A DNA stretch of 24,339 nucleotides. Origin: Actinomycetota bacterium (GTDB taxonomy: Bacteria; Actinomycetota; Thermoleophilia; Gaiellales; Gaiellaceae). The DNA is taken from positions 1 through 24,339 of the forward strand of contig JACDCN010000002.1 of NCBI GenBank assembly GCA_013817555.1, written 5' to 3'. The stretch's first letter is position 1. Every line of letters starts with the position of its first letter. This document shows positions 15,643-22,307 of this stretch, one piece after another. The position numbers were made by a program, and so were the translations under genes. Under the pieces are notes generated by a model. The model was given only the letters and a program-made list of their open reading frames with translations. It did no database searches and was not told the DNA's origin.

Positions 15643-17169
15643 GTGGCCGTCACCGACCCCGTCTCGCGCCTCGCCGCTGCGCTGACCGAGATCGCCGGCG
15701 CGCCGGTCGTGCTCGAGCGTCCAGGTGACGCCGACCACGGCGACTACGCGACGAATGTCGCGCTGAAGCTCGCGCCCACGCAGGGACGGCCTCCACGCGA
15801 CATTGCCGCTGACCTCGCGGCCGAGGCGCTTCGACGCGAGCTCGTCGAAGCGGCCGAGCCGGCAGGCCCCGGGTTCCTCAACCTGCACATGTCCGACACC
15901 TGGCTTGTCGCGGCATTGGGGGAGATCCTCGGGGTTGGCGAATCCTTCGGCGCGGGCACAGCCGCCGATCCGGAGCGGATTCAGGTCGAGATGGTCTCCG
16001 CCAACCCGACCGGCCCGCTGACGGTGGCAACCGCACGTAACGCGGCCTACGGCGACTCCATCGCACGGCTGCTGTCATTTGCCGGTCACGACGTCGAGCG
16101 CGAGTACTACTACAACGACGCGGGGACGCAGATGGAGCGCTTCTACGCCTCTGTCGAAGCACTTCGGCGCGGCGAGGAGCCCCCGGACGACGGCTACCGC
16201 GGCGAGTACATCGCCGAGCTGGCGAGCCTGCCCGGCGATCCCGTCCCGCCGATGCTGTCGCGGATCGAAGAGACGCTCGAGCGCTTTCGCATTCACTTCG
16301 ACACCTGGGTGCTGCAAAGCGACGTGGAGAGCGAGATTCCCGAGGCGATAGCGCTCCTCGACACCTACGAGCACGACGATGCGGTGTGGGCGCGGACGAG
16401 CGCGCACGGCGACGACAAGGATCGCGTGCTCATCCGCTCGGACGGGACTCCCGGCTACTTCGCCGCTGACGCGGCCTACATCCGCCGCAAGTACGCGAAG
16501 GGCTTCGACCGGCTCGTGTACGTGCTCGGCGCAGATCACCACGGCTACGTCGGCCGCCTGCAGGCCCTTGCCGAAATGCTCGGCCACTCACGCAACTCGC
16601 TCGAGGTGCTGATCTACCAACTTGTGCATCTCGTCGAGGCCGGCGAGGCGAGGAAGATGTCCAAGCGTCGGGGCGACGTGGCTTTCCTCGATGACCTGCT
16701 GGACACGATCGGCGTCGACGCGGCGCGCTGGTACCTCGTCTCTCGCAGCCATGACCAGACGATCGAGCTCGACGTCGATCTCGCGAAGCAGCGCACGCAG
16801 AAGAACCCGGTCTACTACGTCCAGTACGCGCACGCTCGCATCGCCGGGATCCTGCGGAAGGCAGCGGAGGAGGGCATCGCCGTCGATCTCGACGCGCCGG
16901 GTTGCGCGCTCGCACGCGAAGAGCGCGACCTCGTGAAGCGATTGCTCGAGTTCCCGGTGCTCGCCGCCGAAGCCTCCGAACGGCGTATTCCGCACGCGAT
17001 CCCGACCTACGCGATCCGCGTTGCCGACGACTTCCACCGCTTCTACCACCAGCACCGCGTCCTCGACTCCGAGAACCAGAAGTTCCGGCTCGCGCTCTGC
17101 CTCGCGACTCAGCAACTGGTCGCGCGCTGCCTCGATCTGATCGGGGTGGAGGCGCCGGAGCAGATGTAG
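15643..17169 (+). CDS. argS: Arginyl-tRNA synthetase with altered HIGH signature
   Basis: This class I synthetase charges tRNA-Arg. It has 508 residues from the GTG; an in-frame ATG at 15601 would add 14. The N-terminal tRNA-binding domain shows DHGDYATNVALKLA (31-44). The catalytic domain follows: VSANPTGPL (118-126), YYYNDAG, and the late FDRLVYVLGADHHGYVGRL. KMSKR is present at 338-342. The HIGH-type motif, normally H-V/I-G-H-A-R after NPTGPL in ArgRS, here reads TVATAR (127-132), so both histidines and the glycine are replaced. The surrounding residues and the anticodon-binding domain (DFHRFYHQHRVLD near the end) are intact, so the gene is unlikely to be decayed. The stop overlaps the -10 of glpX. 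Confidence 0.95.
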   Translation: MAVTDPVSRLAAALTEIAGAPVVLERPGDADHGDYATNVALKLAPTQGRPPRDIAADLAAEALRRELVEAAEPAGPGFLNLHMSDTWLVAALGEILGVGESFGAGTAADPERIQVEMVSANPTGPLTVATARNAAYGDSIARLLSFAGHDVEREYYYNDAGTQMERFYASVEALRRGEEPPDDGYRGEYIAELASLPGDPVPPMLSRIEETLERFRIHFDTWVLQSDVESEIPEAIALLDTYEHDDAVWARTSAHGDDKDRVLIRSDGTPGYFAADAAYIRRKYAKGFDRLVYVLGADHHGYVGRLQALAEMLGHSRNSLEVLIYQLVHLVEAGEARKMSKRRGDVAFLDDLLDTIGVDAARWYLVSRSHDQTIELDVDLAKQRTQKNPVYYVQYAHARIAGILRKAAEEGIAVDLDAPGCALAREERDLVKRLLEFPVLAAEASERRIPHAIPTYAIRVADDFHRFYHQHRVLDSENQKFRLALCLATQQLVARCLDLIGVEAPEQM

Positions 17170-17172
17170 GAT
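17167..17172 (+). promoter_or_regulatory. -10 element (TAGGAT) overlapping the argS stop
   Basis: TAGGAT includes the argS stop codon TAG and ends 8 nt before the glpX GTG. It would give a leaderless glpX-fba message. Confidence 0.4.
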
Positions 17173-17180
17173 CGGACGAC

Positions 17181-18176
17181 GTGAGCGACGTCGATCGGTC
17201 TATCCCCGACCGGAATCTCGCGCTCGAGCTCGTGCGCGTGACCGAGTCGGCCGCGACCTTCGCGGCGCGCTGGATCGGCCGCGGCGACAAGATCGCCGCC
17301 GATCAGGCGGCCGTCGATGCGATGCGGCTCATGCTCGACACCGTCTCGATGCGCGGAATAGTCGTAATAGGTGAGGGGGAGAAGGACGAGGCGCCGATGC
17401 TCTACAACGGCGAGGAGGTCGGTGACGGCACGGGCCCCGAGGTCGATGTGGCCGTCGACCCGCTCGAGGGCACACGACTGACCGCCCTCGGCATGCCGAA
17501 CGCGATCGCGGTGATCGCAGTTGCCGAGCGCGGCGCGCTGTTCTTTCCGGGCGCCGCCCTCTACATGGACAAGATCGCGGTCGGCCCCGAGGCGGCTGAC
17601 GCGATCGACATCGACGCGACGCCGACGGAGAACCTCGAGCGCGTCGCGGAGGCGAAGCACGTGGCCGTCAACGATCTCACCGTCGTCGTGCTCGAGCGCG
17701 ATCGCCACGTCGACCTGATCGCCGAGCTCCGCGAGGCGGGAGCGCGCGTGAACCTCATCCGCGACGGCGACGTCGCGCCAGCGATCGCGGCGGCTCAGCT
17801 GGGCACGGGTGTGGACTTGCTTATGGGGATCGGGGGTACGCCCGAAGGCGTGATCTCCGCGGCGGCCATCAAATGCCTGGGCGGCGCGATGCAGGGGAAG
17901 CTCTGGCCGCGGAACGAGGTCGAGCGGGCCCGGCTGATCGAGGACGGCTTCGACATCGACCGCGTGCTGACGACCGACGACCTCGTCAAGGGCGAGGATG
18001 TCTTCGTCGCCGCGACCGGTGTCACTAGCGGCGCGCTCATGCGCGGAGTCCGCGTGGTGGGCGACCACGTCGAGACCGAGTCCCTCGTGATGCGCTCTCG
18101 TTCCGGCACTGTCCGGCGCATCACAGCCACCCACCCCTTGACCAAGATCCAGAGCCTGATGAAAGGAGCGCGCTGA
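17181..18176 (+). CDS. glpX: Class II fructose-1,6-bisphosphatase
   Basis: The enzyme hydrolyses fructose-1,6-bisphosphate to fructose-6-phosphate, a gluconeogenic step. It has 331 residues, normal for GlpX. Metal and phosphate ligands are visible: GEGEKDEAPML (64-74), DPLEGT (93-98) and MGIGGTPEGV (215-224, with E222). The start is a GTG at 17181, 11 nt after the argS stop. It ends in TGATG, overlapping the aldolase ATG. This physical coupling of two enzymes acting in sequence (aldolase then FBPase) argues for a gluconeogenic role for the pair. Confidence 0.96.
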   Translation: MSDVDRSIPDRNLALELVRVTESAATFAARWIGRGDKIAADQAAVDAMRLMLDTVSMRGIVVIGEGEKDEAPMLYNGEEVGDGTGPEVDVAVDPLEGTRLTALGMPNAIAVIAVAERGALFFPGAALYMDKIAVGPEAADAIDIDATPTENLERVAEAKHVAVNDLTVVVLERDRHVDLIAELREAGARVNLIRDGDVAPAIAAAQLGTGVDLLMGIGGTPEGVISAAAIKCLGGAMQGKLWPRNEVERARLIEDGFDIDRVLTTDDLVKGEDVFVAATGVTSGALMRGVRVVGDHVETESLVMRSRSGTVRRITATHPLTKIQSLMKGAR

Positions 18177-19198
18177 TGGCCGTGAACGAGCTGCACGAGA
18201 CCGCTCGCGCGATCGTCGCCGACCACAAGGGCATCCTCGCGGCGGACGAGAGCACGGGGACGATCAAGAAGCGGTTCGACTCGATCGACGTCGAGTCGAC
18301 CGAGGAGAACCGGCGCTTCTACCGCCAGCTTCTCTTCACGGCGCCCGGGATCGAGGACTCGATCGGCGGCGTGATCCTGTACGACGAGACGATCCGACAG
18401 AGCGCGGACGACGGCACGTCGCTGGCCGAGCTGCTCGCCTCGAAGGGCGTGATCCCTGGAATCAAGGTGGACACCGGGGCGCACGATCATGCCGGCTATC
18501 CGGGCGAGAAGGTCACGGAAGGACTCGACGGCCTCCGCGCCCGACTGGAGGAGTACCGGAGCCTCGGCGCCCGTTTCGCGAAGTGGCGCGCGGTGATCAC
18601 GATCGGCGACGGCATCCCGACCGACGGAAACATCCACGCGAACGCGCATGCTCTCGCTCGCTACGCCGCGCTCTGCCAAGAGGCCGGCATCGTGCCGATC
18701 GTCGAGCCCGAGGTGCTCATGGACGCCGACAACACGCTCGACGAGTGTTGGGAGGTCACGACTCGAACGCTGCACGAGACGTTCGATGCGCTCTACGAGG
18801 ACGCCCTCGACCTCCAGGGCCTTCTGCTCAAGCCGAACATGGTCGTCTCCGGCAAGGGTTGCGCTCAGCAGGCGACCTCCGAGGAGATTGCCCACGCAAC
18901 CGTCAACTGCTTCCAGGGAGTCGTTCCGGCTGCGGTGCCCGGGATCGTGTTCCTGTCCGGCGGCCAGTCGGAGGTTCAGGCGACAGAGAACCTGAACGCG
19001 ATCAACCAGATCGGCGGCCCGTGGGTCCTTTCCTACTCGTACGGCCGCGCGCTGCAGGCGTCGGCGCTCGAGGCTTGGGCGGGCGATCCGGCGAACGCGG
19101 AAGCTGCGCAGGAAGTGTTCACCCACCGTGCGCGCATGAACTCGCTTGCGGTCGCAGGCGAGTGGACCGCGGAGATGGAGCAGACGGTCACCGTGTAA
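18176..19198 (+). CDS. fba: Class I fructose-bisphosphate aldolase
   Basis: The enzyme reversibly joins dihydroxyacetone phosphate and glyceraldehyde-3-phosphate through a Schiff base. It has 340 residues and resembles the animal/plant class I aldolases rather than the metal-dependent class II enzymes common in bacteria. Key residues: D25 in LAADEST, K97 in GIKVD, E177/E179 in VEPEV, and the Schiff-base lysine K219 in LLLKPNM. The FLSGGQSEVQATENLNAIN loop binds phosphate. A Shine-Dalgarno (AAAGGAG) within the 3' end of glpX precedes the ATG, whose first base is the last base of the glpX stop. Confidence 0.97.
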   Translation: MAVNELHETARAIVADHKGILAADESTGTIKKRFDSIDVESTEENRRFYRQLLFTAPGIEDSIGGVILYDETIRQSADDGTSLAELLASKGVIPGIKVDTGAHDHAGYPGEKVTEGLDGLRARLEEYRSLGARFAKWRAVITIGDGIPTDGNIHANAHALARYAALCQEAGIVPIVEPEVLMDADNTLDECWEVTTRTLHETFDALYEDALDLQGLLLKPNMVVSGKGCAQQATSEEIAHATVNCFQGVVPAAVPGIVFLSGGQSEVQATENLNAINQIGGPWVLSYSYGRALQASALEAWAGDPANAEAAQEVFTHRARMNSLAVAGEWTAEMEQTVTV

Positions 19199-19208
19199 GG
19201 CCAGGATT

Positions 19209-19240
19209 GGACGGAAATCGTCCTCGGGTCAGGGATGACC
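19209..19240 (+). terminator. Two small hairpins after fba
   Basis: GGACG-gaaat-CGTCC (19209-19223) and GGTCA-ggga-TGACC (19227-19240) are two adjacent perfect 5-bp stems just after the fba stop. There is no T-tract. They also lie directly before the stop of the convergent small membrane-protein gene, so they could act for both strands. Confidence 0.3.
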
Positions 19241-19248
19241 GACCGGAC

Positions 19249-19455
19249 TCAGATGAAAAGCCACCAGATCCCGGCGACCACGAACCCCACGAGTACCCAG
19301 CTCGCGAGCAGGGACGCGACCCAGAAACAGATAACGGCCACGAACGGGGTTCCGCGCGGGTACTCGGCGGACAGGCCGTTGCTCGTTTCCGTGACCTCAC
19401 GGTTTGCCTGCGTTGTGGGGATACACGGGATTGTTCTCCCCGTTTCGGATAGCAC
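19249..19455 (-). CDS. Small single-helix membrane protein, paralogue of the one at 20520
   Basis: This frame encodes 68 residues from a GTG at 19455. The C-terminal 34 residues form one long hydrophobic helix with the pattern E-P-RG, FW, SW, G and AGIWW. The same pattern recurs in the 43-residue protein encoded at 20520-20651, which makes a chance frame unlikely. The N-terminal half is polar and its start is uncertain: there is no Shine-Dalgarno or well-placed TANNNT. I know no function. The two related proteins flank the ferritin-like gene on opposite strands, so both may belong to one stress-linked locus. Confidence 0.6.
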   Translation of the reverse strand: MLSETGRTIPCIPTTQANREVTETSNGLSAEYPRGTPFVAVICFWVASLLASWVLVGFVVAGIWWLFI

Positions 19456-19545
19456 GCTCGACCAATCGAGAAAAGATCGGGCGCCGGACGTTTGGAAGTC
19501 ACGCAGTCGGGCACGTTGGTAGAGACCCGACGACCAGGAGGTTCA

Positions 19546-20058
19546 ATGTCTACGGAAATGAAGGACCCGCGTGACTTGTTCATGCATGAGCTCGGCGACA
19601 TCCTCTACGCGGAGCGAACGCTCGTAAAGGCGCTTCCGAAGCTGCAGGAAGAGGCCTCCGATGATGAGCTCGCGTCCGGCTTCGAGGCGCATCTCGAGGA
19701 GACGCGGCAGCACGTGAAGAACGTCGAAGCCGCGTTCGAGAAGCTGGGCGAGACGCCGAAAGCGGAGAAGTGCCCGGGCATCGACGGGATCAAGAAGGAG
19801 CACGACGAATTCGTCGCCAACGAGTCGCCGTCCCAGGAAGTGCTCGACTCGTTCCTGACCGGCGCCGCCGCTCGCACTGAGCACTACGAGATCGCCGCGT
19901 ACGAGGGTCTCGTCACGATGGCTGAGGCGATGGGCGAGACGGACGTCGCGGAGCTGCTCGGCAAGAATCTCGAGCAGGAGAAGAAAGCCCTCGCGAAGGT
20001 GCAGACGATCGGCAAGCGCCTCGCGAAGGCGGGCGCCAAGGAGAAGGCGACCGCCTAG
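19546..20058 (+). CDS. DUF892 ferritin-like protein (YciE/YciF family)
   Basis: This is a 170-residue, all-helical protein. The ferritin-like Glu/His metal-site pattern is visible: E23 (AERTL), H49-E52-H56 (HLEETRQH), and E112-H113-E115 with E120 (EHYEIAAYE). The family's opening DLFMHELGDILYAE is present. Known members are stress-induced di-metal proteins of uncertain activity. A perfect AGGAGG (19536-19541) 4 nt before the ATG fixes the start, although the frame is open from 19492. The C-terminal tail is Lys/Ala-rich (AKAGAKEKATA). A strong hairpin follows the stop, so the gene is probably monocistronic. Confidence 0.92.
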   Translation: MSTEMKDPRDLFMHELGDILYAERTLVKALPKLQEEASDDELASGFEAHLEETRQHVKNVEAAFEKLGETPKAEKCPGIDGIKKEHDEFVANESPSQEVLDSFLTGAAARTEHYEIAAYEGLVTMAEAMGETDVAELLGKNLEQEKKALAKVQTIGKRLAKAGAKEKATA

Positions 20059-20069
20059 TCAGACGGGAG

Positions 20070-20111
20070 GCCGGCCGGACGAGCGGCGTGAACACTGCTC
20101 GTCCGGCCGGC
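20070..20111 (+). terminator. Strong 15-bp hairpin after the DUF892 gene
   Basis: GCCGGCCGGACGAGC (20070-20084) pairs perfectly with 20097-20111 around a 12-nt loop. No T-run follows. The hairpin sits between two convergent genes and could terminate both. Confidence 0.7.
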
Positions 20112-20142
20112 TGCACATCCGGGCCAGACGTACCGACGTCCT

Positions 20143-20358
20143 TCAGACGGCCTGATCTTCGTCCTCGTCGGACGGGGGGCGGTTTACCCCGCTTCCCGGA
20201 CGCATCTCGTCAGCGTCGCCTGAGTCGCTCTGCCCAGCCCCGCCGTAGCCGCTCTCGTCGTCACCGACGACCTGTTCGACGGGCCCGATGTCCTCTTCCC
20301 CAGCTGGGTCCTCGATCTCGTCGCTCGCAACTCGATCCGTTCCCGTGTCTTCGGACAT
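20143..20358 (-). CDS. Small acidic, probably disordered protein
   Basis: This is a 71-residue protein rich in Asp, Glu, Gly and Ser, with almost no hydrophobic core. It begins MSEDTGTDRV and ends DEDEDQAV. A clear Shine-Dalgarno (GGAGGTG, minus strand, 20369-20363) 4 nt before the ATG supports a real gene. I do not recognise the family. Its acidity suggests either a nucleic-acid-mimicking or a stress/osmotic protein, but that is only a guess. A TAGGTT element at 20398-20393 could be its -10, with about 30 nt of leader. Confidence 0.6.
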   Translation of the reverse strand: MSEDTGTDRVASDEIEDPAGEEDIGPVEQVVGDDESGYGGAGQSDSGDADEMRPGSGVNRPPSDEDEDQAV

Positions 20359-20391
20359 ATCGCACCTCCGTTGAGTGAATGCTCCACGTCG

Positions 20392-20398
20392 TAACCTA
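20392..20398. promoter_or_regulatory. Overlapping divergent -10 elements (TAACCTA)
   Basis: TAACCTA reads TAACCT on the plus strand and TAGGTT on the minus strand, both TANNNT. It lies between the acidic protein gene (minus) and the leader-like ORF plus small membrane protein (plus). The geometry is like that at 2863-2869, but here both genes have leaders and Shine-Dalgarno sequences. Confidence 0.35.
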
Positions 20399-20460
20399 GA
20401 ACCTCGGGTCGGCCTACGGGCTTCGGAAGGAGAACAGCACTGTCCGACACGAGGAGGACG

Positions 20461-20502
20461 ATGACACCCGCATTCCCCATCACTCAGAGAGCAAGTCGGT
20501 AA
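20461..20502 (+). CDS. 13-codon leader-like ORF
   Basis: ATG at 20461 follows a strong Shine-Dalgarno (GAGGAGG, about 20450-20456). It encodes MTPAFPITQRASR, then TAA. The stop overlaps an ATG (TAATG) that is in frame with the downstream small membrane protein. It may be a translated upstream ORF that couples or tunes expression of that gene. No run of a single amino acid typical of attenuator peptides is present. Confidence 0.4.
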   Translation: MTPAFPITQRASR

Positions 20503-20519
20503 TGGGAAGGGGTGACGGC

Positions 20520-20651
20520 ATGAGCGCGACCACCCGGTACACGCGAGAGGTTCCGACGCGGGGGGCGATCTGGTTCTGGCTCGGTGCCATCCTCATGAGC
20601 TGGGGGCTCTTAGGATGCTTGGCCGCAGGGATCTGGTGGGGCGTCTCCTAG
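20520..20651 (+). CDS. Small single-helix membrane protein (43 aa), paralogue of the one at 19249
   Basis: This ORF is short. A polar N-terminus (MSATTRYTREVPTRG) is followed by one hydrophobic helix containing FW, SW, LLG and a terminal AGIWW. The pattern matches the C-terminal half of the protein at 19249-19455. GGAAGGGG (20505-20512) is a Shine-Dalgarno 7 nt before the ATG at 20520. An in-frame ATG at 20502, overlapping the leader ORF stop, would add six residues. It is presumably inserted in the cytoplasmic membrane. Function unknown. Confidence 0.6.
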   Translation: MSATTRYTREVPTRGAIWFWLGAILMSWGLLGCLAAGIWWGVS

Positions 20652-21115
20652 CACCACTTTGCCACGAGGATTGGCGTAGCCGAGACCTGCGGACTTTTTG
20701 ATGATGGCGGAAGCCGGCGAGGTCGGGCACTGGTCGGTCCTGAAAATACTCAACGACAGGCGGGCTCTGCACAGATCCAAGAGCTTGTTGACTGGGCGCT
20801 ACCGATTCAGCGCGGTCACTTCGCCGGCGTTGCAGAGACATCGCTGAGTCTGGCGTCTGAGGAAGATCCTCTCGAATCCGCATGAGCGCATTCGCCCAGC
20901 CGCCGCGCTTCAAGAGCCAGGTAAGTGACGCGAGAAGGCGGTTTAGCTGAGCGACTCTCGCGGGAAGCGAGTGAGTGACACCCCGGATTCCGCCGCGAGA
21001 GAACCTGCCATGTGGCGGCGAACTTGAGGACCGGCGGGATCCGGGGCTCGTCTGCGCTAGCCGTCCATGCGTGAGCGGATGGATGAATCGGCCGGCACTC
21101 ACCCGCTGCTGACGA
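20652..21115 (+). other. 464-bp stretch without a supportable gene
   Basis: Frames here are open by composition only. Their translations are Arg/Ser-rich with no recognisable motif and no supported start. A short hairpin (CTCGC-gggaa-GCGAG) lies near 20957-20971. The stretch may hold decayed sequence, but I cannot assign its origin. Confidence 0.4.
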
Positions 21116-21469
21116 CTACTCGGACGTACGAGGATCGAGCTCCTTGCTCATCTCAGCTGCCACTCCAACCTTCTCGACGACCCAATACCGCTCCTCCCGT
21201 TGGACGACGCGCTCGACGTCCGGAGCCACATGCTGGGAACCAGGAGCCACCATAAACCAGGTCGATTTCGTCCGGATAGCCTCATACTCTTCGATCGATA
21301 CACGGACGGGATTGGAGCAGGCCGCGTCGCCGCACTCGCAGGTCCAGTCGGGAAGAGGAGGATCCACCCAGACGTGTACGGCGTTGACCGCTTTTGACTG
21401 CTCGTTCCGCTCCCGCAACAGGTTCTCGTTCGCGGCGATGCGGATTGCATCGAGCTCGTCGGCTGTCAT
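21116..21469 (-). CDS. Conserved hypothetical protein with CxC-x4-C motif
   Basis: This is a 117-residue protein. The pattern is DWTCECGDAACSNPV (C44, C46, C51), then IEEYEAIR, then WFMVAPGSQH and DVERVV, and a C-terminal YWVVEKVG. I recognise this layout from small uncharacterised actinobacterial proteins. The clustered cysteines with the later His (H80) suggest a metal site, but no function is established. ATG at 21469 is preceded by AAGGA with almost no spacing, so the start is somewhat uncertain. Codon use matches the neighbours less well (more A/T at third positions), which fits the accessory character of this region. Confidence 0.7.
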   Translation of the reverse strand: MTADELDAIRIAANENLLRERNEQSKAVNAVHVWVDPPLPDWTCECGDAACSNPVRVSIEEYEAIRTKSTWFMVAPGSQHVAPDVERVVQREERYWVVEKVGVAAEMSKELDPRTSE

Positions 21470-21836
21470 TCCTTGCGCTTTTTATCACGTCCTGGACTGG
21501 CGACAAACGCTGTCGCACCTAGAGCAAAAGCGCGTGCTCAGCTTGCCCCCCCGGCGCCCGACGGCACAGCATGCATCCGGCGGAGGCACTGACCCATGCG
21601 TTCCTCGGCGCCAGCATCGGGCGAGGAAATGAAGGGGGACACGCGTTGTAGCGTGTGCCCGAGCAGTGGCCTTTCCGCCCCTGCTGGCGGCGTCTGCTCG
21701 GTACGCGTTGGGCGGTGACGGCCGCTCCTGTACGGGTGAACGCATTCAGCGTCCCCATTACGACGCCGACGCGTTTGGGGCGCTTGCGGGGCACGAGCCG
21801 GAGTCACTCTAGGCAGGAAACCCGCATGAATCCTAG
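21470..21836. other. 367-bp stretch without a gene, containing two hairpins
   Basis: I see no supportable coding frame. Two hairpins lie next to each other: TTCCTCG (21601-21607) with CGAGGAA (21622-21628), and ACACGC (21639-21644) with GCGTGT (21651-21656), extended by GGG/CCC after one mismatch. They could belong to a structured RNA, but no known family is recognised. Confidence 0.35.
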
Positions 21837-21909
21837 AGCGGACGATGGGACTCGAACCCACGACACCTGGCTTGGGAAGCCAGTGCTCTACCAACTGAGC
21901 TACGTCCGC
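21837..21909 (-). tRNA. tRNA-Gly (anticodon CCC)
   Basis: The minus strand gives a full cloverleaf. The 7-bp acceptor stem is GCGGACG/CGTCCGC. The D arm is GCTCAGTTGGTAGAGC. The anticodon stem CTGGC/GCCAG has loop TTCCCAA, so the anticodon is CCC. The T arm is GTGGGTTCGAGTCCCAT. The discriminator is T, as usual for glycine. CCA is not encoded. Its 5' half is repeated perfectly at 24143-24184. Confidence 0.95.
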
Positions 21910-21912
21910 GCG
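21871..21912. repeat. Left copy of a 42-bp direct repeat (putative attachment site in tRNA-Gly)
   Basis: The repeat runs from the anticodon loop to just beyond the tRNA 5' end and is identical to 24143-24184. Divergence begins exactly at the 3' side of the anticodon stem on one side and 3 nt outside the tRNA 5' end on the other. Such a boundary is expected for a tyrosine-recombinase crossover in the anticodon arm. Confidence 0.7.
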
Positions 21913-21918
21913 GCCTGG

Positions 21919-21924
21919 ATCTTA
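21919..21924 (-). promoter_or_regulatory. -10 element (TAAGAT) of the tRNA-Gly gene
   Basis: TAAGAT on the minus strand lies 9 nt before the tRNA 5' end. The same element at the same spacing precedes the right tRNA half (24196-24191). There is no clear -35. Confidence 0.45.
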
Positions 21925-22025
21925 GCCCCCCAGCCAGGTTCGTCCTTTGGGGCTGACGCCACTTCTACGCCAACTGCGCGGTGGCGATAGGGTCGGCGTA
22001 CACCCATTCATAGGAGGAACGCCTC

Positions 22026-22307
22026 GTGAGCATCGTTGTTCGCTTTACCCCGACGAACCTGACGGCCGAGAGGTACGACGACGCGCTTCGGCGCCATGAG
22101 GACGCTGGGGTCGCTTTTCCTCCGGACGGCATGGAGTACCACATTTGCTTCGGATCCGAAGAAAACCTGCGTATCAGCGAGATCTGGGATTCTCGCGAGC
22201 AGTTGGAGGCATACGGTGAGAAGTTGATGCCGCTCCTGGCAGACGCCGGTATCGAATTCTCGGGCGAGCCAGAGATCTTCGAGGCTCATAAGATCGTCAA
22301 GCGCTAA
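22026..22307 (+). CDS. Small ABM-like (dimeric alpha-beta barrel) protein, function unknown
   Basis: This is a 93-residue protein starting at a GTG with a strong AGGAGG (22012-22017), 8 nt spacing. The alternation of strands and helices and the C-terminal half (ISEIWDSREQLEAYGEKLMP) resemble ferredoxin-like dimeric alpha-beta barrel proteins of the ABM superfamily, found as uncharacterised proteins in many actinobacteria. No catalytic residues can be named. It lies between the tRNA and the integrase remnant, inside the repeat-bounded element, and overlaps the integrase 3' end by 4 bp. Confidence 0.7.
   Translation: MSIVVRFTPTNLTAERYDDALRRHEDAGVAFPPDGMEYHICFGSEENLRISEIWDSREQLEAYGEKLMPLLADAGIEFSGEPEIFEAHKIVKR

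Noticed and set aside
16430..17290. 286-codon minus-strand open frame
   Set aside because: It is opposite argS and glpX, dominated by Arg/Ser/Gly, with no motif.
20593..21102. 169-codon minus-strand open frame
   Set aside because: It overlaps the end of the small membrane protein gene. Translation is Ser/Arg-rich without motifs, conserved features or a ribosome site, so the stretch is reported as gene-free.
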